Shown here: one piece after another, positions 11,401 to 22,639 of the stretch | Position numbering within the stretch: the stretch's first letter is position 1 | How the letters are laid out: each line of letters opens with the position of its first letter | Assembly: GCF_020520425.1 (NCBI RefSeq) | Contig: NC_079491.1 | Span: 22,993,449-23,057,448, forward strand | Direction of reading: 5' to 3' | DNA: 64,000 nucleotides | From: Spinacia oleracea | Lineage: Eukaryota; Streptophyta; Magnoliopsida; Caryophyllales; Amaranthaceae | Program-made: the position numbers and the translations under genes | The notes under the pieces: generated by a model | Seen by the model: only the letters and a program-made list of their open reading frames with translations | Database searches by the model: none | Told to the model about the DNA's origin: nothing

Positions 11401-13239
11401 GGATTAGATTAGGTCATGATGAGCTTATGCCATGTTTGGACTTCTGTTATTCTGATTCGCTAATATACTTTGCCATGCCCATATCGGATACTTATCTGAT
11501 ACCTAGTTGTGGATATTTTAGTACTATGTTTAATAGGGACCATGGAAGAGTTAACATATACTTTCTCTGTTCTTTTTACTTGCACCATTTGGATTTTCAG
11601 GTTTACCAAATCATAAATTTGAGCATCAATAACAACAAAAAGCTGATATTTTGAAAGTATACATCAAGTTAAATCTAACAAGATCCTACATGACTATTTT
11701 TCCTTACTATAAATCACAAAATATAATCAAAGAAAAAAGTGTGTGAATAGTGTAAAAGTTAAAATGGTGCAATTATTAAAGAACGGAGAAAGTATGTGTT
11801 GGGTACTTTAGAGGAAACCGAAGGTGAGCCTAAGTGATGTAGGTTTGGGATTTCGGGCTAGCTTAGAATCTTAGATAACTAAATGCTTATTGGTCAAAAG
11901 TATAGATAGGAAACATCACAGTAAATGAGGTTTCCTTTAATATTCTTCATTTCCTAAGCTATGACTGTTATAGAAGACATGATTTACAATTCGGTCCACT
12001 AATACGCATGTAGCTTTAGTCAGCAGGAATACCTCTAAGAGGAACAAATTCTGTTAATCTTGACTACCTTTGTGATATTGTTTTACTTATTGAATTATAT
12101 GTATAACATGAGCATATGTCCCAAGGAGAGAAAAAATGTATTTCAACTGTAAACAATCGTCATTTTTCCTAACATACTAGTGGTTTATGATTAGATTTCC
12201 CCATATGCCACATTCATAAATCTGCAATAATGGGGGGTTGAGACCGTGTGACAAGTCTGACAACTAATCCTGGACGAAGAGGATAGAATGTTATGTTTTG
12301 TCGACTATTAGAGACTTGAATCACTTGATAGTCATATCTTCTCTCCTTTTTCTGCTTCTAACAAAGTAATAATTATAATGCTGGACCTGGGGTCAGGGGG
12401 TCATTTGGGGAATTTAGCTCTTCCATTTTACACTGGGGCAAGGCTCAAGGAGTCAAGGCTATAGTGAAAGTCATAAAAATTAATTACACAATAAAATGTT
12501 ATTTTTTTTACTGGAATATCGTAGTACACAGTTGCAACCTTACATACAAGACATCACCTTTATGGTTTTATCTTGTTCTTTCTGGGTTATCCCTAATGTG
12601 TAGCATATCTCTCATCTCTGGAGGTTCATAATTCACCTTGTGTTGTACACGTAGAATCGTAGGGGCAATACAGTAGCCCATACTTATTTTGGGAATCTGT
12701 AGCCTTTCTTGCTTTGAATCAGTTTCATTTAGTTTTTGTTCTGGTGTAATTTGATTGCTAATGAATAAAGCAAAATGGGTAACCTTTTGTAGTGTGATTG
12801 GATTGCTCATGAATAAGTAAAATGAGTAATTTTTTTTTTTCCGATGGCCAAAAAAAGGTACTCTAGAGATGAAAGGGCTAAGCCTCTTTGGCCTACATCA
12901 AATGGCCGGCCATCTAAGGCTGATATACCCAAGTGCTCTTCATGTGGTGGCACAATGAATTTTGAGTTTCAGGTTTGTTAAATTCACTAAACTAAGAGAT
13001 TATCATGCTTGACACAATTTCTTCTAGTATTTATTTGATAAATTTTGGATGGCTTTATTTAATGTTTGTAGATCTTGCCTCAATTGCTTTACTATTTTGG
13101 TGTGGACAATGATGTCAACTCGCTAGACTGGGCAACAATGGTGGTGTACACCTGTGCAGACTCTTGCGAAGGAACTCCACCTTACAAAGAGGAGTTTGTT
13201 TGGGTACAACTTACCTCACAATCTTCTACTGCTGCTTGA
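5445..13239 (+). CDS. PDCD2-like protein with MYND zinc finger; ten exons, frame broken in exon 2
   Basis: Exons: 5445-5678, 5773-5861, 6012-6145, 7515-7609, 8887-8975, 9055-9166, 10860-10993, 11098-11168, 12858-12972, 13072-13239. The product matches plant programmed-cell-death-2 proteins. It has an acidic N-terminus (DFDEDDDDDED), a VKLGFVEK PDCD2 N-terminal motif, a CLCDMC zinc pair, a MYND finger split over exons 5 and 6 (CAWC, CSNC, YCSEKH, HW..H..C), and a PDCD2 C-terminal domain (CSSCGGTMNFEFQ, then a DWATMVVYTC motif and a Tyr-Lys-Glu-Glu-Phe-Val-Trp tail). PDCD2 relatives act as chaperones in 40S ribosome assembly; that role is inferred from the family. Exon 2 is 89 nt and leaves exons 3-10 out of frame. 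One extra G in its GGGG run would restore GEPLQFLLQ and a protein of about 413 aa. Intron 5 starts with GC. ATG at 5469 is an alternative start. Confidence 0.85.
8976..9054 (+). other. GC-AG intron in the PDCD2-like gene
   Basis: Exon 5 ends CACCAG and the intron begins GCAATT; the acceptor is ATATAG before GTATTG. Reading through the GC reaches a TAA after five codons, and no GT nearby keeps the phase. Joining at GC gives the MYND continuity KHQ|VLHW. Confidence 0.7.
10005..10316. mobile_element. Stowaway-like MITE in PDCD2 intron 6
   Basis: Inverted ends TACTACCTCCGTTTCA and TGAAACGGAGGTAGTA, with TA at the borders as in Tc1/mariner-type MITEs. The internal sequence is AT-rich and non-coding. 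Confidence 0.85.
11559..11794. mobile_element. Stowaway-like MITE in PDCD2 intron 8
   Basis: Ends TACTTTCTCTGTTCTTTTTA and its inverse are followed inside by TTGCACCATTT / AAATGGTGCAA. It carries the AACAAGATCCTACATGA-like internal motif shared by several elements in this window. Confidence 0.8.
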
Positions 13240-13957
13240 TTTTCTACTTACATTTTTTGACATAGGCTTAATTTGCATTAAAGCAAAATTATATTTGACT
13301 GTACAAAATTCAGATTAGATTTGAACCCAGTTTTTTTAAAGTTTTACGTTGTTGTATTGTTGTGTGTATGGGTTGAATTTATGAAACGCAGAAATCCATA
13401 TCCAATTTGATTCTATTTATATGATATACACATTCTGATTTACTTGTTTCTATAATTAGCTTTTTATTACTATTTAAAAAAAAAACATACTACTATGTTT
13501 TTAGCAGAACTTACTTTTATATTGAGGAAATGTTATTTATATTCATCATACTTTCGCATCGCAATTTGAGTTCAAAAACTAAGGGTCAAAATTTCGATTT
13601 GTAAGGGTAAAATAATAATTAGTAATTTCTTTATTTATTATTTGGAAATTTATTGGTAACATGATTTGAAGAACATCCGATTAATATGTACGAAGATCAT
13701 TTTAATTGCACGATATGCCAAAGCCGCAGGTGGCGATATCGTTGTTATAAAGTGTAAACATGGAAACGATTTATCTTTTCTTCAATACTTTATTGTGATG
13801 AAAAAATGGATGAAACATGGTAACGGAGGCTATGCATGACTTCATGTATTACAAAAGATGATTTTGGTTCACTTGAACTTACACCCACTAAAGCTTCTGA
13901 TTGTATTTTCGTGTTAATAAGCATCACATGTTAGTGATTTTGCAGGACATATAATGT
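13240..13957. other. Intergenic AT-rich stretch
   Basis: Lies between the PDCD2-like stop codon and the steroid-binding-like sequence. It would hold the PDCD2 3' UTR. I see no further gene or element. Confidence 0.5.
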
Positions 13958-13976
13958 TTTCATTGTAGCTGCTTAT
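13958..13976. repeat. 19-bp direct repeat, left copy
   Basis: TTTCATTGTAGCTGCTTAT occurs here and again exactly at 14864-14882. The two copies bracket the intronless steroid-binding-like sequence. Confidence 0.85.
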
Positions 13977-13990
13977 CATTTATATCACCA

Positions 13991-14451
13991 ATGTGGTTCA
14001 TGATCATCGTGGGGTTGACTATAATAAGTTACAAGATAGTTAACGGCATGTTTGTGGCGGTGAATGATTACAAGGCAGTTGAAAAGATGAAGGAAATATT
14101 CGAGGAGGATGTGAGGAGGGAGGCGGTGGAGCTGGGTCAGCTGACGGAGGAGCAACTCAAGGAATACGGCGGGTCAGACCCGAAGAAACCTCTATTGATG
14201 GCAATTAAGGGTAATATATATGATGTTTCAAGGGGTAGGATATTTACGGGCCTGACGAGTCTTACGCTGTGTTTGCTGGGAGGGATGCTACCCGGGCTTT
14301 GGCCCTCGTGTCTTTTGGTCCTCAGGATCTTACTGTCAACACTGATGGTCTCAGTGAATCTGAGCTTGAGGTTCTTCAGGATTGGGAGCTTAAGTTTCAA
14401 GAGAAATACCCCAAACCGCAGTTGCGGGAGGAGGTTGTAGAAACAAAATAA
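13991..14451 (+). pseudogene. Membrane steroid-binding protein-like (MAPR, cytochrome b5-fold) with 1-nt frameshift
   Basis: The first frame (from ATG 13991) gives a membrane segment WFMIIVGLTIISYKIVNGMF, then the heme/steroid-binding b5-like domain: LGQLTEEQLKEYGGSDPKKP, LLMAIKGNIYDVSRGR. At about 14243 the frame shifts. The domain continues in another frame as ESYAVFAGRDATRALALVSF and DWELKFQEKYP up to TAA 14449-14451. One more T in the TTT of GGATATTTACGGG would join them and give the family motif Arg-Ile-Phe-Tyr-Gly-Pro. Arabidopsis relatives (MSBP1/MSBP2) are ER or plasma-membrane proteins that bind steroids or heme and scaffold P450s. This copy lacks about 20 N-terminal residues and has no introns. 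It may be a decayed retrocopy or an intact gene with a sequencing error. Confidence 0.75.
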
Positions 14452-14580
14452 GCTGTATAGGTTACTCCTTCTAATTTTCAATTTTCTTTATTTCATGTTT
14501 GATGATTATCTCTTAATGTCGAAGAAGACCTATTATAAATCAAGTAGCTTTTGATGATATATTGATCAAATTTAGTCTTA

Positions 14581-14848
14581 GGAAATTTTGTGAAACACTA
14601 CCTTAATGTTTGGGCGTTTTGTGAATTACTACTTATAAAAACTTTTTAATATTTTCCTACCTTATAAGTTTGATATGTTTTAGTAACACTACCTTGTAAC
14701 AGAAAACGTTAAATCTCTCCGTTTGTGGGACCCACCCAACGACTTTATTCCATTTATCTTTTCTTATAAGGTAGGAAAATATAAAAAAGTTTTTATAAAG
14801 TAATTCACAAAACGTCCAAACATTAAGGTAGTATTTCACAAAATTTCC
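14581..14848. mobile_element. Mutator-type MITE with long inverted repeats (268 bp)
   Basis: Terminal inverted repeats of about 85 bp begin GGAAATTTTGTGAAA at both ends. The flanks carry an exact 9-bp target duplication TTAGTCTTA (14572-14580, 14849-14857), the length expected for Mutator-like elements. Same family as 55276-55672. Confidence 0.85.
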
Positions 14849-14863
14849 TTAGTCTTATTAATC

Positions 14864-14882
14864 TTTCATTGTAGCTGCTTAT
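14864..14882. repeat. 19-bp direct repeat, right copy
   Basis: Exact match to 13958-13976. It lies just outside the Mutator-type MITE that sits in the 3' flank of the steroid-binding-like sequence. Confidence 0.85.
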
Positions 14883-14937
14883 TATTTGTGGTGATTAATT
14901 GTAATAACACAATTTTAATTTTTTCTCTTACTATCTC

Positions 14938-14972
14938 GCACGCATTGCGTTAATGCGTGCATATAGGACTAG
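14938..14972 (+). mobile_element. Helitron 3' terminus
   Basis: A perfect 8-bp hairpin (GCACGCAT, 7-nt loop, ATGCGTGC) is followed 8 nt later by CTAG and then a T. A hairpin followed by CTRR before T is the Helitron 3'-end signature. No matching 5' TC end was found, so the element's extent is unknown. Confidence 0.5.
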
Positions 14973-16023
14973 TTTCTCATAATTCAAGCTAAGAAGTACC
15001 AATATCTGCAATAATACAGGAAACCTATTTAAATGTCCACAATCCACCAAAAATAACTACAAGTACTCCTTATTAAATTAATATCAACAAGCAACCATTT
15101 TCCTAGAAATGCGAGAAAAAGGAAGAACATATTCATTACCAATTCCGACATTGCAATTTAAAAGTCATAAACCAATCATAGATGGCATGCTGTAATTGGA
15201 GAAATAAGAAGAAGGAATGAAGAATGTTTTGGATTCTTCGCACCGCTACTTCCCTAGTGTGAAACGTTATTATTTGTAACGTTTGTGAGAATCTAGAAAA
15301 ACATTACCTCAAACTCTAACCGCTACCTCACCAAATACTCTTTATTTTTTTCCACAAACCCGCTACTTCACAAGCTACAGTCGAACATGACCTTTAAGCT
15401 ATAACTCTATAAGTCTTCACGTTGATAAGCTCCAACTCATTTTACTTATGTGGGTCTCACATGTTGAAAATATATTAAAAAAAAACAATATAAAGGAGCT
15501 AAAAATGTAGGATGGACTACGTGGAGCCTACCTAATGCAACATAACCACATACTTCCTCCGTTCTTATTTACATTACACAATTGGGTTTTGGACACTATT
15601 CACATAATCTCCTTTAACTTCCTTTTGTGGTTTATACTTATGAAAAAACATAGTCGTGTGGAGTCTTGTTAGATTCGTTATTTCGTCTCAATAAATATTT
15701 TTTAAATATCAATATTTTATAATTTTTTTTTATTCGTAATTGGAGATATTAATGTTTAAAATTATGCGTTAGCAAATGTGCCTAAATAACTACTTAGCTT
15801 TGTGGAGCTACAACCTAAATTGTGCAGCAATGATTTTGCTTGTTGCTCCAAATTTTTCAATATTTGAAGCAGCTCATTTAAACCAACCGCTACTATTGCT
15901 CTAACCCACGAGGTGAATGCACGGTTTTCAATTTACCTTGACGGCACCACCTACTGTTCGACACTTTGCAAAAATGCAACCCTTGAAGGCTTGAACCCAG
16001 AAAAATTCATACTTTCCAAATTG
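14973..16023. other. Upstream region of the PMT gene with a truncated MITE
   Basis: A Stowaway-like left end (TACTTCCTCCGTTCTTATTTACA) begins at 15551 and runs to roughly 15760 with the internal GTTAGATTCG motif, but no right end is present. In-frame codons precede the ATG at 16024 back to about 15913 without an ATG. No TATA box can be assigned with confidence. Confidence 0.5.
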
Positions 16024-19000
16024 ATGGCTTTCCAAATCCAACTTATTTCCAAACTATCTCCAATTATCCAAAAACCCATTCTCAAGATCATCCTACTTCT
16101 TCTCCTCTTTTCTCTCTCCTACCTATTTGGCTCCTTCTCCACCACCACCACCACCACCATCACCACTGCCGCAACTTCCACCGCCACCTGTACAACCCAC
16201 CTCAAACAAGACAAAGCAGAGCACTCTGTTTCCCGCAACCTCGACTTCACAACCCATCACTCCTCTGAAGTTCTCCCTCTTCCCATAATCCACCATCAAC
16301 CCATCAAAATCTGCCCCCAAAACTTCACAAATTACTGTCCATGTCAAGATTTAACACGCCCGAAACTCTTTTCTACAGATAGATACTTTCATAGGGAGAG
16401 GCATTGTCCTCAATATGATTATGAGAAGCTCCGGTGCTGTGTTCCAAAGCCACCGGGTTATCGGCCCCCGTTTCGATGGCCGAAGAGCAGAGACACGGCG
16501 TGGTTTAGCAATGTTCCTTCAAAGAAACTGGCTGTTTCGAAGAAGAAGCAAAATTGGGTTCGGTTGGAAGGTGACCGGTTCATTTTTCCCGGTGGTGGGA
16601 CTTCTTTTCCTAAGGGTGTTAAGGGTTATGTTGATCTTATTAAGCAACTTTTGCCTTTGAAATCTGGGCGTATTCGTACTGCTCTTGATGTTGGATGTGG
16701 GGTAATTTTTTTTCACTTGTTCATTGACTTTGGAGTAATTTATTTTGGTTAATATGGTTTATTCTATGTTACTCAGACTTGGATACTCGTGTCAACTGAT
16801 CCGGCATAGGTACTTGAGGTGAATATGATTGTGAAAAAAGTTCAATTTTCTGCTTGTTTCCGGTTACTTCATGGATTGTGCTACATCACTATATGCATCA
16901 GAAATGAAAACTGTGAAATATGAAACTTATTAAGAGTTTGGTTTCAGATATGTTTGTGATATGACTGACATGTATGTGAAATTATAGCTTTTGGGGTAAA
17001 CATTAAGGACTATGGTTAAGAAATTTATCAACATTATTTCCTGTTATTCCCTGAAAATTTGTGTTGGAAATGGGGGAATATTATCTTTTGGACAGGAAAC
17101 TGAAAGCAAATTAGACAAAAGCCAACCTGCAGTCAACATTTTTAGATTTTTTTGTCAAAGCTGAAGTTTGAAAGCTAGTTCTGAGGAGTCTTAGTATTGT
17201 ATTAATTACAGTGGTACTTAAAGAAAATACACAAATATGATGATGAAATCCTCCCCTTACCATCTAAGAAAGTAGGAAGCAATATAATTCGACGTTAAGA
17301 TGTCTTATTGATCTATTCAGGTGGCTAGTCTTGGAGCTGCTTTGTGGGATTACAACATCGTAACAATGTCGATTGCACCATTGGATGTACATGAAGCTCA
17401 GGTGCAGTTTGCACTGGAAAGAGGACTTCCTGCTATGCTTGGTATCCTGAGTACCTACAGGTTGCCATATCCATCAAGGTCTTTTGAGTTAGCTCACTGT
17501 TCCAGATGTCTTGTCCAATGGGCTGATTATGGTATGATCTTTATACTTCAAATGTTAGTCTAAAGTGACATGAAGTTGTTTGGTTCTATAGATTATAGTA
17601 TGCCAAATATCTGGAATTGAAGAAGATTGGTGATTTACTTGTTGTACTTTCTAATCTAGAATTTCATTGTCGTCAATCGTCATGCTGGAGAAATAGATAG
17701 ATAAATGTGAATTAATCAATATTATAAAGAACTTCATTAACGGCACAAAGCTTGTAAGCTTGACCATAGTTTCTTTATTCCATTTCCAGTGTTCATATAC
17801 ACATCCTGCTATCTGACCTTTGAAAACATCCTCTGCTAGATGGATTATATTTGTTGGAAGTCGACCGAGTTCTTCGTCCTGGTGGTTATTGGATATTATC
17901 AGGCCCACCTATTGGTTGGAGGGTGAGCTACAAAGCATGGCAGAGATCAACTGAGGACTTGAAAAAGGAGCAAATGGCTTTGGAAGATCTTGCAAGAAGA
18001 ATGTGCTGGAAAAAGATTGCTGAAAAAGGACCTATTGCAGTGTGGCAAAAGCCAACAAATCATGTTCATTGTGCACGCAATTTAAAAACTTGGAATTCTC
18101 TTCATTTCTGCAAGGACAGTGAACCAGACTTTGCTTGGTGAGTTCTTCTCTCGCAATTTAATTAATAGCGTGTAATTCATGAAGATGGTGGTAGACTACT
18201 GTTGTCTAGAAAGTAAATGTCTCGACTGCCTGACACCCAAACCCAAAATCTTTGTTCAGAGACAACTTGCTTAGGATGGGAGTATTACATATATATATAA
18301 TAAACTTGGGACGAGTTACCAGAAAGTAGATACGCATCAGGAAGGCAGAAGCTTCTCTAAATCGCCAACTCTCCCAGTTCTAGCTCTGTTGATTTCCAAG
18401 TTGTAAATTTTTCGATTTCTTTTCCCTAAGTGGACTTTACAAAAGACACTTCTATGTCATTTTGTTGAAGCCTAGGATAAAAAGTCTGATGTTAAACCAG
18501 GATTATATTTCAATGGATGCACTAGAAGAAAAGAATAACATGTCATAAGTCTATTATTCAAACATCAGGTTGACCTGTTGAGCTAGCCTCTGACTGTAAT
18601 CCAATTCTGTTTAAAGCTAGACCATGTCCAGTCTTCCTTCTTTTGTCTGGCTCAGATTCTATATACGGGCACTCACATACAGCTTATTTTTACACATTAC
18701 TTTTGCTTCTGTTTGTAATGTTTCCTTCCATATAGGCATTACTTATTCTTTTATCTAGCATTTGCTACAATGGGCGAGCTTAAGTTTTCCTTTTTTTGCT
18801 TAACAAGGACAAGTGCGGTCTTATAATATGTTTTTCCCATATGTAATTAGCCACGTTGCAGTTATGCTTATGAAAGATAGAAAGAGTATTCATAAAGATC
18901 TTTGCATTAAGCGTACCCTTAGGAGGCTGATATCTAACATTATGCAATTATTTTATATTCATAATTTGTTGATATTGCTTTTTGCCTTTAGAATGTTGTT

Positions 19001-21893
19001 GCATCTGTTTAAGCCTCTATGACTCATGATGAGGAATGACAGAACTTTGTAATGTAAGATTATAGATAGGCTATTAATGCTTTTGAGCAAAGATTACCAG
19101 TAAAAACCACCACGACAATTGGCCTAGAGAATGCGATTGCATCATAACGTACAAGGGTGCAATTGAACTGATTGAGCAAGTTCTAATGTGAACAACTTAA
19201 AACCTTTTAGTTAAATGAGCCATGGAGAGCAACAACTAATGCTTCAGTATCAGTAGAGAGTATGACACACTATAGCAGGAATAGAAGTTGCTTCAATTAG
19301 AAAATTGGAGCCTTTGAGATAGTAGAAAGGTTAATAATTGTCCTAACTCCTAAGCATAATTAGTTCCACATCTTTCGGTAAAATCCACCTTCTATTCATC
19401 AGATTTGTCCAATACTAAAACTAAATTCCTTAAAAATGACCCTAAAGTCCTAAACCAAGTGTGGCCTATATTGAGGATGGAGTATTTCATACCTTCATCT
19501 TTTGAAAAATTTCTATAGTATTTATTTATTAATGTTTGTATTATTCTACTTTTGTTGCTCTTTTTCCCTCCTCTGGATTTCTCGTAGCAACTGTCTTTTT
19601 CTTTTCTTTTTTTAATATTTATTTTCGCTTATGACATCTCTATTTTTTATGTCCTTTCTGTCTACTTTAGCTACGTCATTAATCTCTTTGTTTAGGTTAA
19701 CTAAGATATAATTATGTGCATCCGTACCTAGTTGTATTCATATTAGGTGGTGTTCGTTGGTCAACTCTATATCAGAAGTGCAAGAAATGAAAATCTTCCC
19801 CTCTTTATCGTCTTATCTGTTCTCACGTGGTTTTACTATGAAAGAATGCCATGTATTGCAATAATCACTATTGCCTTCTCCTATAAGTCTCATTCTCCCC
19901 ATTATTTCATAATGAGAATACATGAGTTTTTAAGAGCTAGTCTTTAAAAAATGTATCATTGTTCTTAATGGTTTTGCAAGCAGGTATAGAAAGATGGAGC
20001 CATGCATTACTCCTCTTCCTGATGTGAAGAGTATCAAACACACTGCTGGAGGAACCCTTGAAAAGTGGCCTAAGAGGTTAAATGTTGTGCCTCCTAGAGT
20101 TTCTAGCTCTAGAATTAAAGCAATTACCTCACAGACCTTCAATGAAGACAACCGATTGTGGAGAAGAAGAATTCAGCATTATGGAGGTGTACTTATTTCT
20201 CTCTTCAATGGAGGTTACAGGAACATTATGGATATGAATGCTGGCTTAGGGGGCTTTGCTGCTGCGTTATCTCCCTACCCTCTCTGGGTCATGAATGTCG
20301 TCCCTTTTGATTCAAAAAATAATACACTTGGGGTTATTTACGAGCGTGGTCTAATAGGAAGTTACATTAATTGGTAAGCACTGCACATCTCTATGCTGAA
20401 CTTGGATGCCTAATTTCAGTAATCAATTTACATTATCCACTTTGCTCATCTTATATTCTTATTATTGGAAACCATGAGACATTGCAGTTATCAATTATCA
20501 TGCACTAGCTTCTAACCACAAGGACTAGTGTGATCCCATCTATCTATTTTAATCACTCTGAGTTGGGATATTAAATCATCAGTGTTCTTAAGGTTTTTCG
20601 ACTGCCCTATCGCAAATATCCTTTTTTATTTTTTATTTTTTGAATTCACCTAGGAGCAGTAGAGGTCAGAAACTAATAATGTTTTTTCCAAATTAGTCGA
20701 AAGAAATGTTATGAACAAGTTACGAAGGTGAAGTTATGGATTAAACTTACTATCATTGTACATTATAAGTCCAAAAACGTGTACTGTCCTTAATGATCAG
20801 GTTTCTGTTTAATTCTAGTGGTAGAGATATTTCTCAAATTAAAGCTTTATTGTCACGATACAGTATTTATGGAGTGAAGTAATTCCAACTTGGAACTCAT
20901 TCGAAACTTTTATGTTGCATCAACTTTCGCAGGTGTGAGGCCTTCTCAACATATCCTCGGACGTATGATCTGATACATGCTGATGGTGTATTCAGTATGT
21001 ACATGAACAAGTAAGTATTGAGAACTCCACTGCTTTAGTTACTCTTAATTATTAGTTCAGGCTTCCATAGTGATTTACAGGCATGCACTTTTCTGCTTCG
21101 ATTGAAGGAACTTGAAGTTATGCTACATTTCACATACGCTTATCATCAACTTGTATGCAGCCAGATTACCTACAATTACCCTTTGTTCGCTTTTGCCACA
21201 ATCACAATATTTATCTGTGTAGCTTTTACTGACGAACTTGAGCAATATCTTAGCTTGAATTAATCTGAAATTTGCAGTTCACGCAAAGACTCCTACTACA
21301 TACACAAACTTTGGAAAGAATAACGTCAATCCGTTGACTGCATCAACTAACATGTTCACTAGTTAACAACTAGTAAACTAAAGATTTAAGTAGGATAAGA
21401 GGGAAACAAAAAACTCACTGTTTGATTATTTTATTACTCCCGTAGCTGTTAGTGAGCGAACATATTGGCTATTTATCTTTATTTTCATCCTTATTTCCTT
21501 TCAAACCAGTTTGTTCTCATTAAAGGCAATATTCAATGTTGAGGACTAGGAGGAGAAACCCAATCCTTGTCTGATTTTCGCCAATTTAGTGTAGCTTTGA
21601 TACAGTGACTTACTGATAACACTTTTTCTATAATGAAATTTTCTTGTTAATTAAAAACGTTGTTGTGTTTGGAATTGAGCAGGTGTGATGTACTTGAAAT
21701 ACTCATGGAGATGTATAGGATTCTTCGACCTCATGGTGCGGTTATAGTGAGAGACAATGTGGATATCCTTGTTAAAGTCAAAGACTTGATGAAAGATATG
21801 GGTTGGGAAGGCAAACTATCCCATAGTCAGCGTGGACCTTTAGACCCAGAGAAGGTGCTCTTTGTTGACAACACCAATAACATTAACATATGA
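16024..21893 (+). CDS. PMT-type methyltransferase (DUF248, QUA2/TSD2-like), Golgi type II membrane protein
   Basis: Exons 16024-16701, 17321-17531, 17840-18137, 19984-20373, 20933-21010 and 21683-21893 join in phase to a 621-residue protein, the usual length. It has a short cytosolic N-terminus, one membrane anchor at about residues 19-37, a Thr-rich stem, and the paired methyltransferase-like halves of the family: [44 protein letters not shown]-binding [62 protein letters not shown], then [47 protein letters not shown] and [13 protein letters not shown]. The last part resembles the Arabidopsis PMT2/PMT8 group most. Such proteins are thought to methylesterify homogalacturonan in the Golgi; the substrate here is inferred. 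The ATG used is the first in frame. All splice sites are GT-AG. Confidence 0.93.
16764..16840. repeat. Remnant related to the 169-bp MITE at 22285
   Basis: CTATGTTACT followed by an ACTTGGATACTCGTGTC-like stretch and GGTACTTGAGGTGAA matches the two ends of the element at 22285-22453, with the middle missing. It lies in PMT intron 1. Confidence 0.5.
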
Positions 21894-22284
21894 TGTCTAC
21901 TTATACACGTTACATTACAGGCGACCGACTGACCACCTTAGGATATGTGGTTCAGAGAAACAAACAAAACCTTCGTCATTGAGAAGGTTGGGAGGCGTAA
22001 AGGTTAGGCGATACGTTATATGAAAAGTAATTTAGGGAAAATGTCAATATCATTAGTATTCTGTGTATCTATCTATGTAATTTTATCAGTATTCTTACTA
22101 CTATTACATAGATTAGGAATATCAATATCATTACGAAGTATTTATGTAATAGTAGTAAGATATATTTCATAAGCTAGCAAGTTTGTGCACCTCCAGGAAA
22201 AAAGGGTGTCAAATAGCTGTAAGAAATGTTGTCAAAGCTCGAAAAACTTGGGTGGTGTCACGCTTTGGCCCGGCTTGTGCTGGG

Positions 22285-22453
22285 CTATGTTACTTGGACT
22301 CCGGGTACAAGTGTCGGACACGGGTACATATCTAAGTGTCCGACTCGGCTAAATTGCGAAAAATTTCTAGGATTTAAGTCGAAAATGAAGTGTCGGAGTG
22401 TCGAGGATCCGACACGGGTACTTGAGGTAAAATGAAGAGTTGGAGTAACATAG
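22285..22453. mobile_element. hAT-like MITE (169 bp) in the lipase duplicate
   Basis: The inverted ends are CTATGTTACTTGGACTC and the inverse of CTATGTTACTCCAACTC. An exact 8-bp duplication GTGCTGGG flanks it (22277-22284, 22454-22461). The paralogous site at 35335-35349 lacks the element. Confidence 0.85.
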
Positions 22454-22639
22454 GTGCTGGGTTTTGCTTTCATTACGCCATGTTGTATTTGATTTCAATA
22501 TGGTCAATGCAAAATGAAAATCTTTACTATCTAAATCTGATCCGTACCCTTCAATGGTCTCTGGCCGAAAGCAAAGCCAAATGTTTAATTTTTCCTATTA
22601 CTGTTATCAGGTATGCATAAGGCTTGCGATACAACAATC

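Noticed and set aside
16123-16347. Antisense Gly-rich frame opposite PMT exon 1
   Set aside because: Shadow of the Thr-codon-rich stem region of the real gene.
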